Assembly: GCF_039673065.1 (NCBI RefSeq)
Contig: NZ_JBDJKW010000004.1
Location: forward strand, 1 to 64,000
DNA from: Allobosea sp039673065
GTDB taxonomy: Bacteria > Pseudomonadota > Alphaproteobacteria > Rhizobiales > Beijerinckiaceae
DNA: 64,000 nt
Direction: 5' to 3'
A model generated the notes under the pieces. It had not been told where the DNA came from. It did not search any database and saw nothing but the letters and a program-made list of their open reading frames with translations. Shown one piece after another: positions 16,233 to 25,923 of this stretch (positions within the stretch are counted from its first letter, which is position 1; each line of letters begins with the position of its first letter). Made by a program: the position numbers and the translations under genes.

Positions 16233-16747
16233 GCGTCCAGTCCGGTTCGCCCGTTATGCCGGCGCGCAAGGGCATGACCCGCAAGCAGCGCCGCCTGGTG
16301 ATGATCGGCGCGGCCGGCCTCGTTCTCGCCGTCGCGGCGGGGCTCGTCGCCTATGCGCTGCGCGACAGCATCGTCTTCTTCTACGGCCCCACCGAGATCG
16401 CCGAGAAGGGCGTGGCGCCAGGCACCCGCCTGCGCCTCGGCGGACTGGTCGAGGCCGGGTCGGTCCAGCGCGGCCCGGGCCAGGAGGTGCGCTTCGCCGT
16501 CACCGATTCCAAGACCGTGATGACGGTGCACTATAGCGGCCTACTGCCGGATCTGTTCCGTGAGGGGCAGGGCGTGGTCACCGAGGGTGTCTTCGAGGGG
16601 GGCACGCGCTTCAAGGCCGATTCCGTCCTCGCCAAGCACGACGAGAATTACATGCCGCGCGAGGTCGCGGACACGTTGAAGAAGCAGGGACACTGGCAGC
16701 CGGGCGAGGACAAGCCGGGCGCCGGCACCGCTCCGGCGGCGAAGTGA
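16229..16747 (+). CDS. ccmE: cytochrome c maturation heme chaperone CcmE
   Basis: A 172-residue heme chaperone with an N-terminal membrane anchor (VMIGAAGLVLAVAAGLVAYAL) and a periplasmic beta-barrel. The heme-binding residue is His137 in LAKHDENYMP, which forms the covalent heme link. It delivers heme from CcmC to CcmF. GTG 16229 is chosen over internal ATGs at 16256 and 16274 because AAGGAGG lies seven bases upstream. It overlaps the ccmI stop. Many homologues start at the MTRKQRR that corresponds to 16274. Confidence 0.92.
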   Translation: MSVQSGSPVMPARKGMTRKQRRLVMIGAAGLVLAVAAGLVAYALRDSIVFFYGPTEIAEKGVAPGTRLRLGGLVEAGSVQRGPGQEVRFAVTDSKTVMTVHYSGLLPDLFREGQGVVTEGVFEGGTRFKADSVLAKHDENYMPREVADTLKKQGHWQPGEDKPGAGTAPAAK

Positions 16748-16757
16748 CGGAGCCAGC

Positions 16758-18743
16758 ATGATCGTCGAAATCGGCCATTTCGCGCTGGCGCTCGCCCTCG
16801 GTGTCGCCGCGGTGCAGATGGTGGTGCCGCTCTGGGGCGTCAGCCGGCAGGACCCGGCGCTCGCGGCCGTCGGCCCCGCCGCGGCGGTCGCCTGCTTCGT
16901 GCTGGTCGCCATCGCCTTCGGCTGCCTGACGGCGTCCTATGTCCTTTCCGACTTCTCGGTCGAGAACGTCGCGTCCAATTCGCATTCCGCCCAGCCGCTG
17001 CTCTACAAGCTGACCTCCGTCTGGGGGAACCATGAGGGCTCGCTGCTGCTCTGGGTGCTGATCCTGGCGCTGTTCGGCGCGCTGGTCGCGCTCTCCAAGC
17101 GCTCGCTGCCGCCGCGGCTACGTGCCGGCGCGCTGGCGGCGCAGGGCTGCGTCACCGTGGCCTTCCTGCTCTTCACGCTGCTGACCTCGAACCCGTTCCG
17201 CCGGCTCGTCCCGGCCCCGGCCGAGGGGCAGGACCTCAACCCGCTGCTCCAGGATCTCGGCCTCGCGATCCATCCGCCGCTGCTCTATGTCGGCTATGTC
17301 GGCTTCTCGATCACCTATGCCTTCGCGGTCGCGGCGCTGATCGACGGGCGCATCGACGCCGTCTGGGCGCGCGCCGTGCGGCCCTGGACGCTGCTGGCCT
17401 GGACCTTCCTGACGCTCGGCATCTCGATGGGCTCCTACTGGGCCTATTACGAGCTCGGCTGGGGCGGCTGGTGGTTCTGGGACCCGGTCGAGAACGCCTC
17501 GCTGATGCCCTGGCTCGCCGGCACGGCGCTGATCCATTCGACCGTGGTGATGGAGAAGCGCGACGCGCTCAAGGTCTGGACGATCCTGCTCGCGATCCTG
17601 ACCTTCTCGCTCTCGCTGCTCGGCACTTTCGTGGTGCGCTCGGGCGTGCTCACCTCGGTGCATTCCTTCGCCACCGACCCGCAGCGCGGCCTGTTCATCC
17701 TCGCCATTCTGGTCTTCTTCGTTGGCGGTTCGCTGGCGCTGTTCGCCTGGCGGGCGCCGCTGCTCAGGCAGGGCGGGCTGTTCGCGCCGGTGTCGCGGGA
17801 GAGCGCGCTGGTCGTCAACAACCTCTTCCTCGCCACGGCCTGCGCCACCGTCTTCGTCGGCACGCTCTACCCGCTGGTGCTGGAGATGCTGACCGGCGAC
17901 AAGATCTCGGTCGGCCCGCCCTTCTTCAACGCGACCTTCGTGCCCGTGCTGGTGCCGCTGCTGCTGCTGCTCCCGCTCGGCCAGACGCTCGCCTGGAAGC
18001 GCGGCGACCTGCTGGGCGCGGCCCAGCGGGCGCAGGTGGCCTTCGGCATCAGCGTGCTCGCCACCATCGCGCTGCTCGCCCTGACCCGCGGCGGGCCGGT
18101 GCTGGCCCCGCTGGGTGTCGGCCTCGGCGTCTTCCTGATCCTCGGCTCGCTCTGGGATGTCGGCGAGCGCGTCATCGGCCGGGCCAGCGGCCTCGGCGCC
18201 GTCTGGTCGCGTGCCGTCGGCCTGCCGCGCTCGGTCTGGGGTACCGCGCTCGCCCATGCCGGCATCGGCGTCAGCGTCATCGGCATCGCCGCCACCGCCT
18301 GGAGCACCGAGGCGATCGGCACGCTCAAGCCCGGCGAGAGCCTGACCAGCGGCCGCTACACCGCGACGCTGATCTCGCTGACCCCGCGCACCGGCCCGAA
18401 TTATCGCGAGGACGTCGCCCGCTTCCGCGTCGTGACGCGCGACGGGCGCGAGCTCAAGCCCGTCGAGGCGATGAAGCGGTTCTATATGGCGCGCGGCATG
18501 CCCACCACGGAGGCCGGCATCCGCACCCGCGGCACTGGCCAGGTCTATGTCAGCCTCGGCGAGCCGCAGGGCGACGGCGCGATCGCGGTTCGCCTCTACG
18601 ACAAGCCGCTGGTGCTGCTGATCTGGATCGGCTCGCTGATCATGGCGGCCGGCGGCCTGCTCTCGCTGACCGACAGGCGCTTCCGCGTCGCCGCGCCGCA
18701 TCGCGCGAGTGCGGTGCGTGCCGTGCCACAGCCCGCGGAGTGA
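16758..18743 (+). CDS. ccmF: heme lyase CcmF
   Basis: A 661-residue polytopic inner-membrane protein of the heme handling family, the core of the cytochrome c heme ligation complex. The WWD-type signature WGGWWFWDPVENASLMPW is present near residue 240. Conserved His-containing loops such as GNHEGSLLLW and IHPPLLYVGYVG are also there, as is a large periplasmic domain near the C-terminus. Start ATG 16758 is 10 bases past ccmE. The stop overlaps the GTG of ccmH. Confidence 0.95.
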   Translation: MIVEIGHFALALALGVAAVQMVVPLWGVSRQDPALAAVGPAAAVACFVLVAIAFGCLTASYVLSDFSVENVASNSHSAQPLLYKLTSVWGNHEGSLLLWVLILALFGALVALSKRSLPPRLRAGALAAQGCVTVAFLLFTLLTSNPFRRLVPAPAEGQDLNPLLQDLGLAIHPPLLYVGYVGFSITYAFAVAALIDGRIDAVWARAVRPWTLLAWTFLTLGISMGSYWAYYELGWGGWWFWDPVENASLMPWLAGTALIHSTVVMEKRDALKVWTILLAILTFSLSLLGTFVVRSGVLTSVHSFATDPQRGLFILAILVFFVGGSLALFAWRAPLLRQGGLFAPVSRESALVVNNLFLATACATVFVGTLYPLVLEMLTGDKISVGPPFFNATFVPVLVPLLLLLPLGQTLAWKRGDLLGAAQRAQVAFGISVLATIALLALTRGGPVLAPLGVGLGVFLILGSLWDVGERVIGRASGLGAVWSRAVGLPRSVWGTALAHAGIGVSVIGIAATAWSTEAIGTLKPGESLTSGRYTATLISLTPRTGPNYREDVARFRVVTRDGRELKPVEAMKRFYMARGMPTTEAGIRTRGTGQVYVSLGEPQGDGAIAVRLYDKPLVLLIWIGSLIMAAGGLLSLTDRRFRVAAPHRASAVRAVPQPAE

Positions 18744-19216
18744 CCGCCTTGCGTCGCGTTCTCCTGCCGCTGCTCGCCTGCCTCGCCCTCGCGGGGCCGG
18801 CGCTCGCCCTGCAGCCCGACGAGCTGCTGAAGGACCCGGTGCTGGAGAAGCGCGCGCGCAGCCTGTCCTCGGGCTTGCGCTGCCTGGTTTGCCAGAACCA
18901 GTCGATCGACGACTCTGATGCGCCGCTGGCGCGCGACCTGCGGGTGCTGGTGCGCGAGCGCCTGGTCGCCGGCGACAGCGACCAGGCGGTGATCGACTTC
19001 GTGGTGGCACGCTATGGCGACTTCGTGCTGCTGAGCCCGCCGGTCAACGGCCGCACCATCCTGCTCTGGGGCGCGCCTTTCGGCATCCTGGCGCTCGGCA
19101 TGGTCTTCCTCTGGCGCCGTCGCCGAACCACCGTCGAGCCGGCCGCCGGCACGCCGGCGCTGAGCCCGGAGGAAGAGCGCCGCCTCGCCGAACTCGTCGA
19201 CCGCGAACGCGATTAG
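18740..19216 (+). CDS. ccmH: cytochrome c maturation protein CcmH
   Basis: A 158-residue CcmH (CycL type). It has a signal peptide (VLLPLLACLALAGPALA), a periplasmic thiol-redox domain with the heme-lyase motif LRCLVCQNQSI, and a C-terminal membrane helix (ILLWGAPFGILALGMVFLW) followed by a cytoplasmic tail. The two cysteines reduce the apocytochrome CXXCH motif. GTG 18740 overlaps the ccmF stop; TTG 18749 is a possible alternative. The protein lacks the TPR fusion of the E. coli CcmH, which agrees with a separate ccmI in this operon. Confidence 0.93.
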   Translation: MTALRRVLLPLLACLALAGPALALQPDELLKDPVLEKRARSLSSGLRCLVCQNQSIDDSDAPLARDLRVLVRERLVAGDSDQAVIDFVVARYGDFVLLSPPVNGRTILLWGAPFGILALGMVFLWRRRRTTVEPAAGTPALSPEEERRLAELVDRERD

Positions 19217-19337
19217 GCTCCCCGCCGCAACCTTACGAAAACGTCATGCGCGGGCGAAAGCCGCGTAAGGCGCCGGGCATCATGGTCAGTCTCGAGAAAG
19301 CAGGAAGCCCCCCTGCCTTCAGCAGCGAGATGAGACC

Positions 19338-20567
19338 ATGACCGAGATCGACACCGACCTGAACACGCGCGCTGCCGGCAAGCCTGCCACGGCCCGCTCC
19401 ATCCTCAAGCGCGGCGCGATCGTCGCCGGCGCCGCCACCCTCAGCATCGGCCTGATGGCAGGGCTTGCCGACAGCTTCCTGACCCAGCACGGCGCCGCCA
19501 ACGCCCAGCCGATCCAGCTCTCCGGCGTGCAGTCGCAGCTTCCCTCCTTCGCCGACGTGGTCGAGCAGGTGAAGCCGGCCGTCGTCTCGGTGCGCGTCAC
19601 CACCCGTGTCGCAACCACCGGCGCCGAAGAGGGCGGCGAGGTCGAGGGCCTGCCGCCCGGCCACCCGCTGGAGCGCTTCTTCCGCCGCTTCGAGGAGCAG
19701 GGCCAGGGCGCCGGCCGCCGCCAGCAGCAGCCGGAGCGCCGCGCAATGTCGCAGGGCTCGGGCTTCTTCATCAGCCAGGACGGCTATGTCGTGACCAACA
19801 ACCACGTCGTCGCCGACGCGGCCGAGGTCCAGCTCGTCACCGACGCCGGCAAGACCCTGTCGGCCAAGGTGGTCGGCACCGACCCGCGCACCGACCTCGC
19901 TCTGCTCAAGGTCAACGAGGCGGGCAGCTATCCCTTCGTCAAGCTGGCGCCGGCCAAGCCGCGCATCGGCGACTGGGTGATGGCGGTCGGCAACCCGTTC
20001 GGCCTGGGCGGCACCGTCACCGCCGGCATCGTTTCGGCCCAGGGCCGCGACATCGGTTCCGGCCCCTATGACGACTTCCTGCAGATCGACGCGGCGGTGA
20101 ACCGCGGCAATTCGGGCGGCCCGACCTTCAACCAGAGGGGTGAGGTCGTCGGCGTCAACACCGCGATCTACTCGCCGTCCGGTGGCAATGTCGGCATCGC
20201 CTTCGCCATCCCGGCGGCGACGGTCAACAGCGTCGTCGAGCAGCTCAAGGAGCACGGCTCGGTCGCCCGCGGCTTCATCGGCGTCCAGATCCAGCCGGTC
20301 ACCGCCGAGATCGCCGACGCCATCGGCCTCAAGGAGCCGAAGGGCGCCCTGATCGCCGAGGCGCAGGCCAACGGACCGGCCGCCAAGGCGGGGCTGCGCC
20401 GCGGCGACACCATCGTGGCCGTCAATGGCGAGAAGGTCGCCGACGCCCGCGACCTGTCGAAGAAGATCGCGACCTTCGCGCCCGGCACGAAGACCACGAT
20501 CACCGTCTGGCGCGACGGCCGCGAGCGCGAGATCAGCTTCGAGGTCGGCCGCCAGCCGGCGGCCTGA
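19338..20567 (+). CDS. degP: Do-family periplasmic serine protease with one PDZ domain
   Basis: A 409-residue trypsin-like Do/HtrA protease. The triad is His156 (NNHVV), Asp186 (DPRTDLALL) and Ser259 (GNSGGP). One PDZ domain follows, about residues 305-400 (GFIGVQIQPV to VWRDGRE), and the protein ends there. Classical DegP has two PDZ domains, so this one is DegS/DegQ-like in domain count. The N-terminus is a membrane signal anchor (AGAATLSIGLMAGLAD) after a 30-residue cytoplasmic head. The order ccm genes, degP, two-component pair, glnE is the one known from rhizobia. The ending is clean, so loss of the second PDZ is not a visible frameshift. Confidence 0.9.
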   Translation: MTEIDTDLNTRAAGKPATARSILKRGAIVAGAATLSIGLMAGLADSFLTQHGAANAQPIQLSGVQSQLPSFADVVEQVKPAVVSVRVTTRVATTGAEEGGEVEGLPPGHPLERFFRRFEEQGQGAGRRQQQPERRAMSQGSGFFISQDGYVVTNNHVVADAAEVQLVTDAGKTLSAKVVGTDPRTDLALLKVNEAGSYPFVKLAPAKPRIGDWVMAVGNPFGLGGTVTAGIVSAQGRDIGSGPYDDFLQIDAAVNRGNSGGPTFNQRGEVVGVNTAIYSPSGGNVGIAFAIPAATVNSVVEQLKEHGSVARGFIGVQIQPVTAEIADAIGLKEPKGALIAEAQANGPAAKAGLRRGDTIVAVNGEKVADARDLSKKIATFAPGTKTTITVWRDGREREISFEVGRQPAA

Positions 20568-20681
20568 CCCGGAGCGAGACCGACGCGGCGGGCTCCTGAA
20601 GTCGCGTACGAAAGGAGCCTGCCGGGTCGCGGTGTCCTCCCGGCTGTCACGTCGCCCCCCGCCGGGAGGCACCCGTCATCG

Positions 20682-20717
20682 CGGCAGGCCGGTCCATCAG
20701 AACCGGCCTGCCGTTTT
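20682..20717 (+). terminator. rho-independent terminator after degP
   Basis: A perfect 12-base stem: CGGCAGGCCGGT at 20682-20693 pairs with ACCGGCCTGCCG at 20702-20713, around an 8-base loop, followed by TTTT at 20714-20717. It lies 115 bases after the degP stop and 27 bases before the next regulator gene, so it separates the two transcription units. Confidence 0.85.
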
Positions 20718-20743
20718 CCGCTTTCGTGAGGTAACCTGCCGCC

Positions 20744-21427
20744 ATGCGACTCCTCATCGTCGAAGACGACGCCGAAGCTGCGGCCTATCTCGTGAAGGCC
20801 TTCCGCGAGGCCGGCCATGTTCCCGACCACGCCGCCGACGGGCTCCAGGGCTACGCCATGGCGCAGGGCGGCGGCTACGACGTGCTCGTGGTCGACAGGA
20901 TGCTGCCGCGCATGGACGGGCTTTCGATGATCCGCTCCCTGCGCGAGCAGGGCGAGACCGTGCCGGCGCTGATCCTCTCGGCGCTGGCGCAGGTCGACGA
21001 CCGGGTGAAGGGCCTGCGCGCCGGCGGTGACGACTACCTGCCCAAGCCCTATGCCTTCTCCGAGCTGCTGGCCCGCGTCGAGGTGCTGGCGCGCCGCCGC
21101 AGCGCACCCGCCGCCGAGCCGACCAGCTATCAGGTCGGCGACCTGCTGCTCGACCGGCTGGCCCATCGCGTCACCCGCGCCAGCGAGGAGATTTCCCTGC
21201 AGCCGCGCGAGTTCCGCCTGCTCGAATACCTGATGAAGCATGCCGGCCAGGTGGTGACGCGCACCATGCTGCTCGAGAACGTCTGGGACTATCATTTCGA
21301 CCCGCAGACCAACGTTATCGACGTGCACGTCTCGCGGCTGCGCGCCAAGGTCGACAAGGGCTTCGAGCACCCGATGATCCATACGATCCGCGGCGCGGGA
21401 TACGTGATCCGTGACGCGGCCCGCTGA
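20744..21427 (+). CDS. OmpR-family response regulator
   Basis: A 227-residue receiver plus winged-helix regulator. The receiver has EDD at 7-9, Asp51 in VVDRMLP and Lys in LPKPYAF. The DNA-binding domain ends VIDVHVSRLRAKVDKGF. It lies between degP and glnE, as its rhizobial counterpart does. It overlaps the start of its kinase gene by 17 bases. Targets are unknown; the family resembles TctD/QseB-type regulators. It follows a strong terminator, so it has its own promoter in the 27 bases before ATG 20744 or in the terminator region. Confidence 0.9.
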   Translation: MRLLIVEDDAEAAAYLVKAFREAGHVPDHAADGLQGYAMAQGGGYDVLVVDRMLPRMDGLSMIRSLREQGETVPALILSALAQVDDRVKGLRAGGDDYLPKPYAFSELLARVEVLARRRSAPAAEPTSYQVGDLLLDRLAHRVTRASEEISLQPREFRLLEYLMKHAGQVVTRTMLLENVWDYHFDPQTNVIDVHVSRLRAKVDKGFEHPMIHTIRGAGYVIRDAAR

Positions 21428-22913
21428 GACGCCGGCGCCCGCGGTGCGGCAGAGCTTCCTGCCCAATCTCGTGCGCACCACCGCCTTCAAGCTGACGGCG
21501 TTCTATCTCGTCGTCTTCGCGGTCTTCGCCATCGCGATCCTTGGCTATGTCGCCTGGAACGCCCGCAGCCTGCTCGACGCGCAAATCCGTTCGACGATCG
21601 ACGCCGAGATCCAGGGCCTGGCCGAGCAGCAGCGCATCGGCGGCATCCGCCGTCTGGTGCAGGCGATCGAGCGCCGCTCGCGCGGGCCCGGCGCCTCGCT
21701 CTATCTCGTGGTGACGCCGCTCGGCGAGCGCGTCGCCGGCAACATCGAGGCGCTGCCGCCCGGCACGCTCGACCAGCCCGGCGAGAGCGAGATCGAATAT
21801 GCCCGCTCCTCCGATGCGCTCGACCGGATCAACCACGCCATCGTGCGGGTCTTCATGCTGCCCGCCGGCTTCCGGCTGCTGGTCGGCCGCGACGTCGAGG
21901 AGCGCGAGCGCCTGCGCGTCGTGATCCTGCGCGCCGCCGGCTGGTCGCTTCTGCTGGTAATCGTGCTCGGCTGCTTCGGCGGCTGGTTCGTCGCCAGGCG
22001 CGTGCTCAACCGCATCGACGGCATGACCGACAGTGCCCGCGCCATCATGGAGGGCGATCTCAAGGGCCGGCTCGCCGTCGCGGGCACCGGCGACGAGCTC
22101 GACCGGCTCGCCCTCAACCTCAACGCCATGATGGACCGCATCGGCGAGCTGATGAGCGGCATGCAGCAGGTCTCCGACAACATCGCCCACGACCTGAAGA
22201 CGCCACTCACCCGCCTGCGCAACCGCGCCGAGGAGGCGCTGCGCACCGCCGACACGCCGGAGGAGCTGCGCACCGCGCTCGAGGGCACGATCGACGAGGC
22301 GGACGGGCTGATCCGCGTCTTCAACGCCCTGCTGATGATCGCCCGGCTCGAAACCCGGCAGATCAGCGACAGCATGGTGCGGCTCGATCTGGCCGAGCTG
22401 GTGGACGGGCTGGGCGAGCTCTACGAGCCGCTGGCGGAGGAGGCGGGGCTCGCGCTCTCCGTCACCGTCGAGCCGGGCCTCGCGCTCGACGGCAATCGCG
22501 AGCTGATCGGCCAGGCGCTGGCCAATCTCGTCGACAACGCCATCAAATACGGCCGCCCCGAGGGCGATGCGCCGGCCGTCGTCGCCGTCTCGGCGCGGCG
22601 CGACGGGCCGGATGTCGAGATCGCGGTCGGCGACCATGGCGCCGGCATCCCCGAGGCCGACCGCGACCGCGTGCTTGAACGCTTCATCCGCCTCGACAAG
22701 AGCCGCAGCAAGCCGGGCTTCGGCCTGGGCCTCGCCTTGGCATCGGCGGTGGCGCATCTGCATGGCGGCGCGATCCGCCTGTCCGACAACGCGCCGGGCC
22801 TGCGGGTCGCGATGCGGTTGCCAGCGGCGGCCGCGCCTGTGGACAGGGGTGAGCCCGGCACGTCTGCGGGCTCGACATCGCCGCCGGAGCCGGCAGGGTT
22901 CCACTCGGCCTGA
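21411..22913 (+). CDS. sensor histidine kinase
   Basis: A 500-residue membrane kinase. Helix one lies around 25-45 (LTAFYLVVFAVFAIAILGYVAW), then a periplasmic region of about 130 residues, helix two near 177-197, and HAMP. The H-box has His260 in NIAHDLKTPLTRL, and the ATPase domain contains NLVDNAIKYG and GLGLALA. It starts with GTG 21411 inside the end of the regulator gene, so the pair is translationally coupled. The last 30 residues are Pro/Ser-rich and probably unstructured. Confidence 0.9.
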   Translation: MTRPAETPAPAVRQSFLPNLVRTTAFKLTAFYLVVFAVFAIAILGYVAWNARSLLDAQIRSTIDAEIQGLAEQQRIGGIRRLVQAIERRSRGPGASLYLVVTPLGERVAGNIEALPPGTLDQPGESEIEYARSSDALDRINHAIVRVFMLPAGFRLLVGRDVEERERLRVVILRAAGWSLLLVIVLGCFGGWFVARRVLNRIDGMTDSARAIMEGDLKGRLAVAGTGDELDRLALNLNAMMDRIGELMSGMQQVSDNIAHDLKTPLTRLRNRAEEALRTADTPEELRTALEGTIDEADGLIRVFNALLMIARLETRQISDSMVRLDLAELVDGLGELYEPLAEEAGLALSVTVEPGLALDGNRELIGQALANLVDNAIKYGRPEGDAPAVVAVSARRDGPDVEIAVGDHGAGIPEADRDRVLERFIRLDKSRSKPGFGLGLALASAVAHLHGGAIRLSDNAPGLRVAMRLPAAAAPVDRGEPGTSAGSTSPPEPAGFHSA

Positions 22914-22943
22914 TGCGAGGCCGGCCGGCAGGGGGAGCGAGCC

Positions 22944-25898
22944 TTGGCTGACGCATTACATGAGCGCCTGACCGGCGCGCCGGTGCTGCCGGCTCGGGCG
23001 CAGGCCGGGACGCTGGTGGCGCGCGAACTGCTGGAGCGCCTGCACGACGCCGAGGCGGGCGCGGCGCTCGCCGCCCATTTCGCAGCGCATGCAGCCTCCC
23101 GCGATCTCGTCGCCGGCCTGCTGGCGCATTCCCCCTTCCTGACCCAGATCATGCGGCGCGATCCGGCCGGGCTGCTGGCTTCGCTGACCACCGCGCCGGA
23201 AGCCCGCCGCGATGCGCTGCTCGCGGGCGTCGCTCGCTTCGGCACGCCCGAGACCGCCACCGCCGAGCTGATGCGCGAGCTCCGCCGCTTCCGGCAGGCG
23301 ATGGCGCTGCTGGTCGCGCTCGCCGATATCGGCGGCGTCTGGTCGGTCGAGACCGTAACCGCGGCGCTGAGCGCCACGGCCGACATGGCGGTGAAGCTCG
23401 CGACCGAGCATGTGCTGCAGCAGGCGGCGGGTCTCGGGCGCATCACCCTGCCGGACCCGGCAGAGCCCGGCGCGGGCTCCGGCCTGGTCGTGCTGGCGCT
23501 CGGCAAGCACGGCGCCGGCGAGCTCAACTACTCCTCCGACATCGACATCGTCGTCTTCTTCGATCCCGAGGCGGCGGAGGCGGCCGGCGTCGCCGAGCCG
23601 ACCAGCTTCTTCGTCAAGCTGACCCAGCAGATCGCCCGCATCATCCAGGAGCGCACGCCGGACGGCTACGTCTTCCGCGTCGACCTGCGGCTGCGGCCCG
23701 ACCCGGGCTCGACACATGTCGCCGTCGCCCTGCCGACCGCCTATGCCTATTACGAGACGGTCGGCCAGAACTGGGAACGCGCCGCGATGATCAAGGCCCG
23801 GCCCGTCGCCGGCGACCTCGCGCTCGGCCGGCGCTTCATCGCCGATCTCGCCCCCTTCATCTGGCGGAAGTACTTCGACTTCGCCGCGATCGCCGACATC
23901 CATGCGATGAAGCGACAGATCCAGTCGGTGAAGGGCTTCGAGACGCTCGCGGTGCCCGGTCATAACGTCAAGCTCGGCCGCGGCGGCATCCGAGAGATCG
24001 AGTTCTTCGTGCAGACGCAGCAGCTGGTCTTCGGCGGCCGGCGGCCGGCGCTGCGCGGGCCGCGCACGCTGGAGATGCTGGCCGAGCTCACCAATGAGGG
24101 CTGGATCGGGCCGCAGGCGCGTGACGAGCTCGGCGCCTCCTATCGCTGGCTGCGCACCATCGAGCACCGGCTGCAGATGCGCCATGACGAGCAGACGCAG
24201 ACGCTGCCGACCGAGGCCGGCGATCTCGAGGCCTTCGCGCGCTTCTGCGGCTATGCCTCCGCCAAGGCCTTCGGCAAGGACCTCGCCGCCCATGCCAAGC
24301 GGGTCGAGGGGCATTACGCGCTGCTGTTCGAGGATGCGCCGAGCCTGGCGAGCGAGGCCGGCGCGCTGTCCTTTACCGGCACCGAGAACGATCCCGAGAC
24401 GCTGGAGACGCTGCGCAAGCTCGGTTTCCGCCAGCCCGCCGTCGCGGCGGAAACCGTGCGCGGCTGGCATTTCGGCCGGCGCGCCGCGGTGACCAGCGCC
24501 CGCGCCCGCGAGGTGCTGACCGAACTGACGCCGGCGCTGCTGGTGGCGCTCGGCCGCACCACCGATCCGGACGGCGCGCTCGCCCATCTCGATAACGCCT
24601 TCGTGCGCATGCCGGCGGCGGTCGAGCTGCTGACGCTGCTGCGCTCGCACGAGTCCCTGCTGGCGATCTTCGCCGAGATCCTCGGCAGCGCGCCGCGGCT
24701 GGCCAAGGTCGCGGCGCTCTATCCCCATGTGCTCGATACGGTGATCGATCCCGCCTTCCGCACGCCGGGCCAGGATGCCGCGCTGGTGGTGCGCCGGGTG
24801 CGGGCGATGGTCGGCACGCCGCCGCCCAGCGTCGAGGACGGGCTGGACCGCATGCGCGACGCGGCCCGGCAGGAGAACTTCCTCGTCGGTGCGCGGCTGC
24901 TCTCTGGCGTCGTCAGCGCCGAGCAGGCGGCGCAAGGCTATGCCGCCGTGGCCGAGGCCTGCCTCGCCGTCGCCTTCAGCGATACGCGCAGCGCCTTCGC
25001 GACAGAGCACGGCGTGGTGCCGGGGGCGGAAGCGGTCGTCGTCGGCCTCGGCCGCCTCGGCGCCGGTGAGCTGACCCCATCCTCCGATCTCGACCTGATG
25101 CTGGTCTACGACCGGCCGGACGACAGCGAGGCCAGCGACGGCGCCCGCGCGCTCGACCCCGTCACCTGGCATGTCCGATTCACCCAGCGTCTCGTCGCGG
25201 CCCTCACCGCGCCGACCCGGCGCGGCTCGCTCTATCAGGTCGACATGCGGCTGCGGCCCTCGGGCAACAAGAGCCCGGCGGCGACGCAGTTCTCGGGGCT
25301 CGTCGCCTATCACCAGGGCGAGGCCGAAATCTGGGAGGAGATGGCGCTGACCCGGGCGCGGGTGGTGGCGGGCGATCCGGCGCTGGCCGCGCGCGTCGAG
25401 ACCGCGATCCGCGATATCCTGCTGCGCCGGCGCGAGCCCGCCCGGGTCGCGGCCGCGGTCGCCGAGATGCGCGCGCTGATCGCCAGGGAAAAGGGCGAGT
25501 CCAACGCCTGGGACCTCAAGCTCGCGGCGGGCGGCCTGACCGATCTCGACTTCCTGGCGCAATATCTGGTGGTGGCGCATGGCCATGACCATCCGCGCCT
25601 GCTCGCCCGCACCACCGCCGGCGTCTTCGCCGCGGCGCGCGAAACCGGCGTGATCGCGGCCGAGGATGCCGGCCGGCTGGTGACCGCCGCGCGCTTCCTC
25701 GGCGACGTGCAGCTCTGGCAGCGCTTCGCTGTGGAGGAGGATTTCGAGCCGAAGGCGGTGCCGGCGCGGGTGATGCAGCGGATCGCCGCCGCGGTCGGCC
25801 TGCCCGACGCCAAGGTGCTCAAGGCCGAGCTCGACGAGACGCGCAGCGCCGTGCGCGGCCTGTTCCGGCAGATCCTCGGGGCGGCGCAGAAGCGCTGA
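22944..25898 (+). CDS. glnE: bifunctional glutamine synthetase adenylyltransferase/deadenylylase
   Basis: A 984-residue GlnE with two nucleotidyltransferase domains. The N-terminal adenylyl-removing domain has GKHGAGELNYSSDIDIVVFF near residue 190. The C-terminal adenylylating domain has LGRLGAGELTPSSDLDLMLVY near residue 695. PII-binding regulatory helices lie between. It adjusts glutamine synthetase activity to nitrogen status. Start TTG 22944 is preceded by AGGGGGAG; no in-frame ATG lies nearby. It ends 25 bases from a convergent kinase gene. Confidence 0.95.
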   Translation: MADALHERLTGAPVLPARAQAGTLVARELLERLHDAEAGAALAAHFAAHAASRDLVAGLLAHSPFLTQIMRRDPAGLLASLTTAPEARRDALLAGVARFGTPETATAELMRELRRFRQAMALLVALADIGGVWSVETVTAALSATADMAVKLATEHVLQQAAGLGRITLPDPAEPGAGSGLVVLALGKHGAGELNYSSDIDIVVFFDPEAAEAAGVAEPTSFFVKLTQQIARIIQERTPDGYVFRVDLRLRPDPGSTHVAVALPTAYAYYETVGQNWERAAMIKARPVAGDLALGRRFIADLAPFIWRKYFDFAAIADIHAMKRQIQSVKGFETLAVPGHNVKLGRGGIREIEFFVQTQQLVFGGRRPALRGPRTLEMLAELTNEGWIGPQARDELGASYRWLRTIEHRLQMRHDEQTQTLPTEAGDLEAFARFCGYASAKAFGKDLAAHAKRVEGHYALLFEDAPSLASEAGALSFTGTENDPETLETLRKLGFRQPAVAAETVRGWHFGRRAAVTSARAREVLTELTPALLVALGRTTDPDGALAHLDNAFVRMPAAVELLTLLRSHESLLAIFAEILGSAPRLAKVAALYPHVLDTVIDPAFRTPGQDAALVVRRVRAMVGTPPPSVEDGLDRMRDAARQENFLVGARLLSGVVSAEQAAQGYAAVAEACLAVAFSDTRSAFATEHGVVPGAEAVVVGLGRLGAGELTPSSDLDLMLVYDRPDDSEASDGARALDPVTWHVRFTQRLVAALTAPTRRGSLYQVDMRLRPSGNKSPAATQFSGLVAYHQGEAEIWEEMALTRARVVAGDPALAARVETAIRDILLRRREPARVAAAVAEMRALIAREKGESNAWDLKLAAGGLTDLDFLAQYLVVAHGHDHPRLLARTTAGVFAAARETGVIAAEDAGRLVTAARFLGDVQLWQRFAVEEDFEPKAVPARVMQRIAAAVGLPDAKVLKAELDETRSAVRGLFRQILGAAQKR

Positions 25899-25923
25899 GG
25901 CTGGCGCGCCGGTCCGTGCCGCC

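Noticed and set aside
19217..19337. Terminator between ccmH and degP
   Set aside because: Only a 5-base inverted repeat (GCAGG/CCTGC) is present without a T-run, so it does not stand out from GC-rich background.
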